From Lactiplantibacillus nangangensis (lineage in GTDB: Bacteria > Bacillota > Bacilli > Lactobacillales > Lactobacillaceae), in assembly GCF_005405065.1 (NCBI RefSeq), contig NZ_BJDI01000008.1, forward strand, positions 1 through 64,000: a DNA stretch of 64,000 nt, in the 5' to 3' direction. Both the position numbers and the translations under genes were made by a program. Below are positions 30,183-36,993 of the stretch, one piece after another; positions within the stretch are counted from its first letter, which is position 1, and each line of letters starts with the position of its first letter. Below the pieces are notes generated by a model. The model was not told where the DNA came from and searched no databases. It saw only the letters and a list, made by a program, of their open reading frames with translations.

Positions 30183-30569
30183 TCAGTCATGGTCCCGCCC
30201 CAGATAGTGAAAGTCCGGGTCAGCGCCATGTTTGTAGCACGCAAATGACTTGGCTAGTTCATTATGAAAGGTTACCAAAATTGCGGGGGTCTCCCAAGTT
30301 GACGCGGCCCAAAAGACCGTATCATCAAATTCACGATAATCGTTGGGGTAGCGGTAATAGCCCCACTTGTCATCCCAAATTGTCCCATGCGTATTTAACC
30401 AGTCTTCAGCTAGGCCAGCTTGGACCATGGCGATCACATCTTGATTGTCGTGTATTAGCCATGCCAACCGTTCCCAATCAAGCTGCCACTCGTGGCGATT
30501 GGGATTTTTGATATGCGTGCCCAGTGGCGTATGTTGCAAATCAATCGGCTTTAGATCAATAAAATCCAT
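30183..30569 (-). CDS. Conserved-looking protein of unknown function
   Basis: Not recognised. The 128-residue product is rich in Trp, His and Asp, with no membrane helix or signal peptide: it contains HEWQLDWERLAWLIHDN, then WDDKWGYYRYPNDYREFDD and an acidic-His C-terminus. ATG at 30569 has GAGG 8 bases upstream; the longer frame starts inside that site. It lies 35 bases before mvaS on the same strand, so the two are probably co-transcribed. It could be a cytosolic enzyme fragment or binding protein; nothing more can be said. Confidence 0.65.
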   Translation of the reverse strand: MDFIDLKPIDLQHTPLGTHIKNPNRHEWQLDWERLAWLIHDNQDVIAMVQAGLAEDWLNTHGTIWDDKWGYYRYPNDYREFDDTVFWAASTWETPAILVTFHNELAKSFACYKHGADPDFHYLGRDHD

Positions 30570-30730
30570 CCGAGTCACCTCTTAAACTTCTATGCCTAAG
30601 TGTACTTAACTCGGCCTGATTCGGCAAGTGACCAGTTTGAAATGAGTCTCATCACTAGTCAGCTTTGCAGGGTAAAATGATTCACTTATAATTATTGATA
30701 AATCATTTTATCAAGGGAGTCTCAATTTCA

Positions 30731-31351
30731 ATGACCTTTAACAAAGTCCTAATCCTCGGTGCCACATTATTAACAGGTTCAGTCATGGCTGGTTGTTCGA
30801 AAGCTACTGATACTAGTACACCGGCAACGAAGCAAGTCTCCGGGCCGCTGAAAAAAGTTGGCACTTACACGAAGGACCATGACTCCGGGAAGATTACATT
30901 ACTCGCGATTAAAAATTACCACCACCGATCCGTTAAGACCAAATCAGCAACATATTATTTTAAAGACGCAAAATTACTTAAAATTGAAACCACCAAGCCC
31001 TCGCAACGTGAAGCTGACGCCAACAATTTTGGCAAAACGCTCTCAGCCACTTACTACGAGTATCAACTGGAATATACACTACAAAACAATAGCCATCAAC
31101 GCGTCACATCAAATGGCGTTGAATTGATTACGCCCCAAGGGACTCAGCAACTGTCAAATCGCGGTGCCATTGACGGTCTGGTTGACGAAAAGCTACTATC
31201 TGATCACAAAAAAAATGGCATTTTACAAGCGGTCGCTCAGAAGAACGACATTAATCAGCTCTCAAAATATCGCTTAGTCTCCGCGGAGCTGACTAAAGAC
31301 AGCGGTAACCACGCTACCGTTGATGTGCCGACAACAATCAGCTTGAAGTAA
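30731..31351 (+). CDS. Lipoprotein of unknown function
   Basis: The 206-residue product has a lipoprotein signal peptide: NKVLILGATLLTGSVMAGC, with the lipidated Cys at about residue 22. A Ser/Thr spacer follows, then a soluble domain with several beta-like stretches. No known family is recognised. ATG at 30731 is chosen because GGGAG lies 11 bases upstream and the signal peptide begins there; the longer frame adds 12 residues. It is a single gene with its own hairpin terminator. Confidence 0.78.
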   Translation: MTFNKVLILGATLLTGSVMAGCSKATDTSTPATKQVSGPLKKVGTYTKDHDSGKITLLAIKNYHHRSVKTKSATYYFKDAKLLKIETTKPSQREADANNFGKTLSATYYEYQLEYTLQNNSHQRVTSNGVELITPQGTQQLSNRGAIDGLVDEKLLSDHKKNGILQAVAQKNDINQLSKYRLVSAELTKDSGNHATVDVPTTISLK

Positions 31352-31383
31352 CTATACTGTTCGATATTAAATCGCGCCATATA

Positions 31384-31410
31384 AAAACTCTCACCGTTAA
31401 GCGAGAGTTT
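31384..31410. terminator. Bidirectional terminator, copy 1 of a duplicated hairpin
   Basis: AAACTCTC-ACCGTTAAGC-GAGAGTTT has T or A runs both sides. It serves the lipoprotein gene and the minus-strand cassette. A near-identical copy occurs at 33034-33060 (two differences in about 27 bases). Confidence 0.8.
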
Positions 31411-31422
31411 CTTTGTAACCAA

Positions 31423-31782
31423 TTAGTTAATGGCATCTGGAAAATAAAAGTGGGCATAAGCTTTCATATTGTCTAAAAATGACTCAATATTTTTAGACGT
31501 GACTGGTCCAATCGTCTTCGTTGAGACCGCTTGTAACCAGTCATAATAACTGCGCATGCCCTCGTTCTTGCTGACAATTTTTTGAACAGTTGGTCGCGAA
31601 TAATTACTATATTCATTATCAATTTGCTGACGAATTGGTCGAATGTACTTGACCGCGCTATTTGGCCCTTTTTCATTGAGCAACTTATCAGCCTCAACAT
31701 AATAGCCTAAATAGTCTTGAACTCGTTCAATTAATTCTTCTCTGGTATACTCGAAATTAATAAAATCTAAAAATGCATTCAT
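31423..31782 (-). CDS. Accessory-cassette protein A, unknown function
   Basis: Not recognised. A 119-residue soluble, helical, Tyr-rich protein: FINFEYTREELIERVQDYLG at the start and SYYDWLQAVSTKT near the middle. No membrane helix. ATG at 31782 has TTGGAGGG upstream; the longer frame reads into the intergenic region. It is the most downstream gene of a minus-strand cassette, 69 bases after the effector-like gene, and ends at terminator copy 1. It could be a partner or regulator of the effector-like protein. Confidence 0.68.
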   Translation of the reverse strand: MNAFLDFINFEYTREELIERVQDYLGYYVEADKLLNEKGPNSAVKYIRPIRQQIDNEYSNYSRPTVQKIVSKNEGMRSYYDWLQAVSTKTIGPVTSKNIESFLDNMKAYAHFYFPDAIN

Positions 31783-31851
31783 AATTGTGACCCTCCAAGT
31801 GATAACTATACATAAATTACTAGTACAAAGCGTTATAGGCACCTTGAATAT

Positions 31852-33006
31852 TTATGATTTTAATGATGAATCAATAACTGGAGATCCTTTGATTACTGAA
31901 TCAATTGTCTTTTCAAGGGAGTCTACCAGCTCCTGCATACCATTGCCATGATTGCGATAAAAAATAACATTCTTTCCAATTATGTCAAAAGGAAGCTTAT
32001 CAAAATAATCCTTGTGGTAGCTTTCTTCATCACAAATTGTAATCACTGGTTTGCCAATGGTGTTGCAGATACCAAGCTCATAAAAAACATTCGGATTTTT
32101 TTCGCTAATATCTACAATCACAATCCGTGCCTTATTGAGATACGTCCAAATGTTCTCCATAATATCCAAATTTGCGTCAAACATGTTTCCAGAACGTAAA
32201 ACCGACATATTTTCATCTCGTTCCAATGCCGGCTTAACTACATCATCCAAGATTTCCAACCTATCTTTAGAAAATGGTAACGCTACAAATATAAGTGTGT
32301 CATCAACGACAAGATCCCTTGCCTTAAAAATTGGATTGAATTCCATCTTATGCTCCTCCTGTTTAACGTTTTTGATAAACTCCGCAGCAGCTTTTCTAAT
32401 TATGTTAATGATTTCAGAAATTCCAGTTTGTGTATTAGAAATTTTTTCAAGCCGTTTTGTTGCTGTCTCGATTTCAATTGTTGATTGTCCTTGAGACATC
32501 AAATCACCAAGAATTTGTTGGCTTTCCTCAGACTCTTGATTTGTCTCTTTCACCAATTTATTAAAAGCGTCAACAAAACTCAATGAGTCGCCTGCTTTAT
32601 TCAAAATACTTTTTAAATACGGATTCAGAAAAAAGTCCTTAGGAAAACTAGTAAATATATTGTTGGAATACCCAATTTGATTCATTGTCATTTCGCCCAA
32701 AGATAGCTTTAATTGATCATCGCTTATATCTTGATCTTTTGCAAACGTTGAGAGTATTGTATTTCCCCTCAACGCCATACTATTTGAAATAGCCACAATA
32801 ACGGTATTCTTATTAGCCCCCATAGCACAATGATATGGACTAATAACTCGCAACTGTTTCTTTGTGAAAGACGCATCCAGACCGTCGGACATAATGAATT
32901 GACAAAGCTCATCAAGGATTAATCTAATTTCATTGTAACTAACACCCCAATAATCTTTTCTGTCAGGATAACTTGAAAACTCTAGAGATTGACTGTAATA
33001 CTTCAT
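31852..33006 (-). CDS. Protein with C-terminal nucleoside-deoxyribosyltransferase/TIR-like domain
   Basis: The 384-residue product has an unrecognised N-terminal region (about 1-225) with a Gln/Glu-rich helical part at about 150-215. Its C-terminal domain (about 235-375) opens with a beta strand LIFVALPFSK, continues with IMENIWTYLNKARIVIVDIS and carries NPNVFYELGI. The DIS...NPNVFYELG block is the hallmark of a group related to nucleoside 2-deoxyribosyltransferases and TIR domains; the Glu of YELG is the likely catalytic residue. Such domains are effectors in bacterial defence, for example the partner of retron Eco1 (family knowledge). ATG at 33006 has GGAGG 8 bases upstream. Role in defence here is inference from domain and location. 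Confidence 0.75.
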   Translation of the reverse strand: MKYYSQSLEFSSYPDRKDYWGVSYNEIRLILDELCQFIMSDGLDASFTKKQLRVISPYHCAMGANKNTVIVAISNSMALRGNTILSTFAKDQDISDDQLKLSLGEMTMNQIGYSNNIFTSFPKDFFLNPYLKSILNKAGDSLSFVDAFNKLVKETNQESEESQQILGDLMSQGQSTIEIETATKRLEKISNTQTGISEIINIIRKAAAEFIKNVKQEEHKMEFNPIFKARDLVVDDTLIFVALPFSKDRLEILDDVVKPALERDENMSVLRSGNMFDANLDIMENIWTYLNKARIVIVDISEKNPNVFYELGICNTIGKPVITICDEESYHKDYFDKLPFDIIGKNVIFYRNHGNGMQELVDSLEKTIDSVIKGSPVIDSSLKS

Positions 33007-33033
33007 AATTTGTTCCTCCAAACTATAACTATA

Positions 33034-33060
33034 CAAAAACTCCCACCATTAAGCGAGAGT
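33034..33060 (-). terminator. Terminator, copy 2 of a duplicated hairpin
   Basis: On the minus strand AACTCTC-GCTTAATGGTG-GGAGTT is followed by TTTTTG. It lies between the membrane-protein gene and the effector-like gene and would partly uncouple them. The sequence repeats that at 31384-31410. Confidence 0.7.
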
Positions 33061-33100
33061 TAGTTTGAAGAAAATATATCAATTAAAAAATCATGATAAC

Positions 33101-33718
33101 TTATTTAAATAATGCTATCAACGCAATCAAGGAACCAATAATTGCTACAATAATTGTAAGCCTGTCCTTAGGGTCTTTTACTGATTTATGAAGTGCAGCA
33201 ATTCCAGCCTTTATAAATTGAATCAAACAAATCACTATTGAATAAATTATTAGGCTTATCCAAAGTGTCGGGCTTAACCACATAAAAGAAATACCAACAA
33301 ATGAAATTGCAAAAGCAACAATAGAAGTGAAAGTTATGAAAGCATCTGTTGCCCGTATAAGACTATTTAAGTCTAAAAAATATGAAATACCTAGCAAAAA
33401 TACTCCAATACCCATTCCAAGTATTCCTAAATATGAAGCTTTGTTATCATTTAAAAGTATCACACTTTTATTATTTTGAAAGAGGAACAGTCCTCCCCAA
33501 AAAGAAAAAACTACTCCAACGGGCACCGTCAAATATAACATCATTTTTTCAGATACCATACTGATTATGTCAATACTTTTTTGTGTTCTTTTTGTTTTCC
33601 CCAGCATGCTTTCTGCTTCTTCCAATAAATCTTGTTTCTCAGAATTGGTCAGTTGAGAGTTTTCTTTCATTGCAGCCTTTAATCTACTATTCATTTCTTT
33701 AATATCTTTTTTTCTCAT
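33101..33718 (-). CDS. Accessory-cassette membrane protein, unknown function
   Basis: Not recognised. The 205-residue product has a charged, Lys/Glu-rich coiled-coil-like N-terminus (about 1-45) and then four to five membrane helices (from LYLTVPVGVVFSFWGGLFLF to a last helix ending in IALIALFK). ATG at 33718 is preferred because AGGCAGGA lies upstream; the longer frame adds 11 residues. The coding sequence is markedly AT-rich relative to the flanking genes, suggesting transfer. It is the most upstream gene of the cassette and could anchor or act with the effector-like protein. Confidence 0.68.
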   Translation of the reverse strand: MRKKDIKEMNSRLKAAMKENSQLTNSEKQDLLEEAESMLGKTKRTQKSIDIISMVSEKMMLYLTVPVGVVFSFWGGLFLFQNNKSVILLNDNKASYLGILGMGIGVFLLGISYFLDLNSLIRATDAFITFTSIVAFAISFVGISFMWLSPTLWISLIIYSIVICLIQFIKAGIAALHKSVKDPKDRLTIIVAIIGSLIALIALFK

Positions 33719-33811
33719 TTCTGTCCTGCCTTCCAGATATAAGCATAACAAAAGTCTTAACTTATCACTAGATGTATTAAATGATGTTAGAAATGAAGAA
33801 AATTACATCTA

Positions 33812-33850
33812 TACCGCCGGCAGGACTCGAACCCGCATCACATTGTGACT
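33812..33850 (-). pseudogene. tRNA 3'-end fragment
   Basis: On the minus strand a T-arm (GCGGG-TTCGAGT-CCTGC, 33836-33820) is followed by CGGCGGT-A, a plausible acceptor 3' strand and discriminator. A small hairpin TCAC-AAT-GTGA (33848-33838) sits where the variable arm of a class II tRNA would be. No matching acceptor 5' strand ACCGCCG is found within 100 bases upstream, so the tRNA is incomplete. Such fragments mark attachment sites of elements that insert in tRNA genes. Confidence 0.5.
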
Positions 33851-33898
33851 TATCAATTAGCCACGGCAACACCGTACGTCTGTATTAATATTTGGAGA

Positions 33899-33930
33899 AA
33901 AAACGTGCGGGTGACTTTCGAGCACCCACT
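33899..33930 (-). terminator. Possible terminator in the junction region
   Basis: On the minus strand GTGGGTG-CTCGAAAGT-CACCCGCAC (one bulge) is followed by six T residues. It lies directly after the short frame ending at 33934. Confidence 0.55.
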
Positions 33931-34114
33931 CATTTACGCTATCAATAGACCATCTATAAACGGACAATTATCTAACCATTTCTTCCAAGCTGACAATTCC
34001 AAACAAAAAGATTGAAAATTTCTGAATAGCTTCTTTTGATCCGGCATAATGGTCTTCTCTAACACGTTGAAATAGTCAGGAATTTTCATAAACGTCCATT
34101 TTTGTGCGATGCTA

Positions 34115-34878
34115 CTGAGCCATATCATAGCAAAGCCTCAGTTGAGAAGTTACACGGTCATATCCATGCCACAATCGTGGACGCTGTTGCAGATCAAATT
34201 ATCCATTCTGATTTCTGCTTTCACGTCGAACTAGGCAGGCACAGTGGAAAAGCCGCACAGCTCAAATACTTGGATGCAGCCGATATGCAAAAACTTGCTA
34301 CGGAAGTCAATCAGAACATCAAGCTAACTTCTACTAGTAAGTCAATGATTTTTACCGGACTCATGACTGGAATGCGCGTCGCCGAGGTATCCGCTCTTAC
34401 TTGGCCAGATATTGATCGGCAAAAAAAGACTATCCATGTTGATAAATCATGGGACTATGTTTATGGTAAAAAATTCAAGAAGACTAAGACTGAGTCGAGC
34501 ATCCGTACAATCACAGTCATCGACGAATTATTGAACCATCTAAAACAACTACATGCCTTACAGATTGGTGCTGGTCTTGAAAATTCCGATCATCTTGTCT
34601 TCTTAAATAATCGTGGACGCATTCCTACTCCAGGTGCCTGTGACAATTTGCTAAAGAAGTATCACGATACACTAGGTATTAAGCGTATTAGTTTCCACGG
34701 CCTCCGTCATACTCATGCTAGCTACCTACTCTATTGTGGTGTGAAAATGGAATACATTTCCAAGAGGTTGGGGCATAAAAACAGTTCCATAACTCGAAAC
34801 GTATACGCACACTTGATGCAGGAAGACCAAGCACAAGAAGACTCCAGAACCATTAATGCACTTAGAAAGATCAATTAA
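34115..34878 (+). pseudogene. Tyrosine recombinase (phage-type integrase), 5'-truncated
   Basis: The reading frame retains the end of the core-binding domain and the whole catalytic domain: the first Arg in MTGMRVAEVSALTW, the HGLRHTH box with His-Arg-His, HKNSS with the second His position, and the nucleophile Tyr in NVYAHL. All expected catalytic residues are present, but the N-terminal arm-binding and most of the core-binding domain are absent. The frame closes at a stop (34060) and no ribosome-binding site precedes a good start. It points toward tRNA-Ser(CGA), whose 3' end lies ~250 bases away, the usual layout of an integrase and its attachment site. It is probably a dead remnant. Confidence 0.82.
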
Positions 34879-34956
34879 AAAGTACGATTTGTGCACTCCA
34901 AATATCGGCTGTATCAGTTGGTATCAAAGGAGTACAACAATTTCAAAATTAAAAAA

Positions 34957-35029
34957 TGGTGCACTTTTAAATCACTTCAAATGGTCAAATTGCTCACTTT
35001 TATGTACGAATGCACCAAAAAGTGCACCA
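34957..35029. repeat. Inverted GTGCACC repeats downstream of the integrase
   Basis: TGGTGCACTTTT (34957-34968) and AAAAAGTGCACCA (35017-35029) are inverted copies, with a looser copy (TTGTGCACTCC) at about 34889-34899. Their position between integrase and tRNA suggests integrase arm-binding sites of an attachment region. Confidence 0.5.
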
Positions 35030-35072
35030 AGATATCTATTTATGCCGTTTTACAACGTTTTACGAGTAACAA

Positions 35073-35106
35073 AGAACCCCGCTATCTCAACGATTAGCGG
35101 GGTTCT
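35073..35106. terminator. Bidirectional hairpin next to tRNA-Ser
   Basis: AGAACCCCGCTA-TCTCAACGAT-TAGCGGGGTTCT forms a perfect 12-bp stem just downstream of the tRNA 3' end. It may end the tRNA transcript or the integrase transcript; T-runs are weak. Confidence 0.65.
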
Positions 35107-35131
35107 GAATAGTTCTAGCTGTTCAATTTAA

Positions 35132-35218
35132 GGAGAGTACAGGATTTGAACCTGCGCGCCGGTATTAGCCGGTTCGCCGGATTTCGAGTCCGGTGCATTA
35201 CCACTCTGCCAACTCTCC
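35132..35218 (-). tRNA. tRNA-Ser (anticodon CGA)
   Basis: The minus strand folds as a class II tRNA: acceptor GGAGAGT/ACTCTCC, D-arm GCA/TGC, anticodon arm CCGGA-CTCGAAA-TCCGG with anticodon CGA, a long variable arm (CCGG-CTAATA-CCGG) and T-arm GCAGG-TTCAAAT-CCTGT. The CCA end is not encoded. The base after the acceptor stem reads U rather than the G usual for tRNA-Ser, so the exact 3' edge could differ by a base. Confidence 0.93.
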
Positions 35219-35337
35219 ATGTGGTACCTAAATAGTATAGCATAATTTTTGTTGAGAACAAATAATTATTCAAAACAATTCCACTTGAAGTTGGCGAAAA
35301 ATAGACTCATTTTTACAGCTAAATGACCAGTCAACTG

Positions 35338-35751
35338 CTAGCCAAAGAGCGCCCGTAGTCTGGAATGGTCACTGCGCACAGTTGTTACGGGAGCGGTTAT
35401 TAATTCATCGTAAACGACGACCGTCGCCATCATTGCAGCTGAGCTGAGCGTCCCTAGTAACGTCAACGGTGAAACTGAATCCCCGACCCGTACTTGCCAG
35501 TCAAAATGTCCAGCCGATTGATCATCCTGAACATGTAGCCCTAACCAGTACTGCCTACCATTAATCGACATCAAAGTTAGCCCGGTTGCGGTGATTTCAC
35601 GAACTTCACCATTAACTGGGGCATATACGGCCATATTCGCTGGCTTGATTGCTAGTCGACATTTAGCAGGTTCATTAGCAAGTGAAAGTGATTGCCCACT
35701 AACTGGCAATGATAAACGATCACTAGTACTCATCCGTTTAAATAATCGCAT
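35338..35751 (-). CDS. Glucose-type EIIA-like protein lacking the phospho-His
   Basis: The 137-residue product has the fold pattern of EIIA(Glc) domains: VYAPVNGEVREI, the core strand NGRQYWLGLHVQDD and WQVRVGDSVSPLTLLGTL. In true EIIA(Glc) the core strand reads LIHIGIDT-like with the phosphorylated His; here that position is Gly (YWLGLHV), and the supporting His upstream is also missing. It is therefore unlikely to pass phosphate and may be regulatory or vestigial. ATG at 35751 has GGAGG 9 bases upstream. It stands alone next to tRNA-Ser. Confidence 0.72.
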   Translation of the reverse strand: MRLFKRMSTSDRLSLPVSGQSLSLANEPAKCRLAIKPANMAVYAPVNGEVREITATGLTLMSINGRQYWLGLHVQDDQSAGHFDWQVRVGDSVSPLTLLGTLSSAAMMATVVVYDELITAPVTTVRSDHSRLRALFG

Positions 35752-35866
35752 TTTATAAAACCTCCCATCACATTTGCTTACACTGTTAGAATAACTTGTG
35801 AAACGCGTCCCAGGTCAAGGGCTTAGTTCTAAAAAGTTACGACTCAGCTTTTGCTTCAAAGTTGAA

Positions 35867-35902
35867 CGCAAAAAAGCAATCACCAAGTTTCAGCAATTGC
35901 TT
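35867..35902 (-). terminator. Terminator of the GntR-ABC operon
   Basis: On the minus strand AAGCAAT-TGCTGAAACTTGGTG-ATTGCTT is followed by a T-run, 15 bases past the last permease gene. Confidence 0.75.
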
Positions 35903-35916
35903 CAATTTAGAGACGC

Positions 35917-36993
35917 TTATCGTAATTGTGCCACCAGTTGCCATAATCGCTGGCACCATTTTGGTCGATAAAACCAGCCAATCAAACCAACTAACCCCAG
36001 CAACCAACCGAGTAATAACCCTGGCCAGCCGTTTTCGCCTGGAATAAAGCCCGTGAACAACCGGCTCAAACCAACACTCAGCGGAATACTCAAAAGTACC
36101 ACTAGTGGTAGCCGACACCAGTTAAAAAGGACCGTTTGTGAGTACTGTTCAGCAGAATAGCGTGTCGCACACCACTGTGCCAGCCCCCAGGCCAAGCCCA
36201 TCAAGACAAGCGTTAACCCGAAGCCAATGACCCAATGACGAGACAAGTAATCGGCCCCAAGACGAGTTGTCGCATTTTTAATGACTACCAGTGGCATCCA
36301 CCACCACAAGTAGCCAACCAGCCCAAATGCCCAGACGATGAGAATGTTGTTCACCACAATCGTGCCCAAACTAGCTAGTATCACTAGGCAGCTCGCCACC
36401 AACACATCACTCGTTAAATCTTTCAGCCAAAGCCACCAACTAAAATAATGGAAGTAAGCGGCTGGAATTCGCAGCCACATCAGGGCTAAATTTGCCATAC
36501 TACCGGCGATAACGCCGACTGCGACGGCCCCCACGTAATTAAAACTCTGTTGGCGATAAATTGCCGCCCGTCGATACCCTAACGATTGTAAAAACTCATT
36601 CAAAAAGCGCCGCCGTGACATCCAAATCATCACCGACCCAACCAACAAGCTGAGAAAAAAATAATTCTGGTTAATTCCAGTCCCAAAGCGGCCACGGGTG
36701 GACCCCGTACTTTTACTTGGGTGCTGACGATACAGTTGCAAATGATCAGCGCGATAGGCTTTCATAAACGCAGCTTTGGAAGGATAATGCCGACCAGTTG
36801 CATCGACATAACTCTTGGTCCATTTCTGATAATGCACCTGCGCTTCAATCAAATTTGGCGCACTTTGATACGACCAGGCCCGGCTACCCGACACCCCTTG
36901 GGATGCGCCTAAGCCGAATAACCCGAGCACGACAACTAAAAGTATCGGCCAATGTTGCCGCCAAATTAAGTTTTGTAAGTTATGATGCGTCAT
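35917..36993 (-). CDS. ABC transporter permease (second of the pair)
   Basis: A 358-residue integral membrane protein with about seven predicted helices and an outside loop after the first helix (residues 35-115, with SSK/TGR-rich stretches). It resembles YtrC/YtrD-type permeases of ABC-2-like exporters. Its start overlaps the previous permease by 14 bases, so the two permeases are translated together and probably form the membrane part of one transporter. Substrate is unknown; cell-wall-active peptides or acetoin-related roles are reported for Ytr systems in Bacillus. Confidence 0.8.
   Translation of the reverse strand: MTHHNLQNLIWRQHWPILLVVVLGLFGLGASQGVSGSRAWSYQSAPNLIEAQVHYQKWTKSYVDATGRHYPSKAAFMKAYRADHLQLYRQHPSKSTGSTRGRFGTGINQNYFFLSLLVGSVMIWMSRRRFLNEFLQSLGYRRAAIYRQQSFNYVGAVAVGVIAGSMANLALMWLRIPAAYFHYFSWWLWLKDLTSDVLVASCLVILASLGTIVVNNILIVWAFGLVGYLWWWMPLVVIKNATTRLGADYLSRHWVIGFGLTLVLMGLAWGLAQWCATRYSAEQYSQTVLFNWCRLPLVVLLSIPLSVGLSRLFTGFIPGENGWPGLLLGWLLGLVGLIGWFYRPKWCQRLWQLVAQLR

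Larger units (their letters stand above)
33719..34114. other. Gene-poor junction region with mobile-element debris
   Basis: About 400 bases between the cassette and the truncated integrase. It holds a tRNA 3'-end fragment (33812-33850), a hairpin (33899-33930) and a short minus-strand frame (34128-33934) coding 64 residues with no recognised match. No intact gene is evident. The mix suggests a scar left by deletion inside an integrated element. Confidence 0.6.

Noticed and set aside
31948-32494. Plus-strand frames of 83 and 119 residues opposite the effector-like gene
   Set aside because: They lie fully inside the 384-aa gene, have no ribosome-binding site and show only antisense-type composition.
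33812-33905. A complete tRNA gene at the 3'-end fragment
   Set aside because: No acceptor 5' strand or D-arm could be matched within the expected distance.
34856-35131. Small frames between the integrase and tRNA-Ser
   Set aside because: They overlap the repeats and the hairpin, have no ribosome-binding site, and the codon content is not that of a gene.
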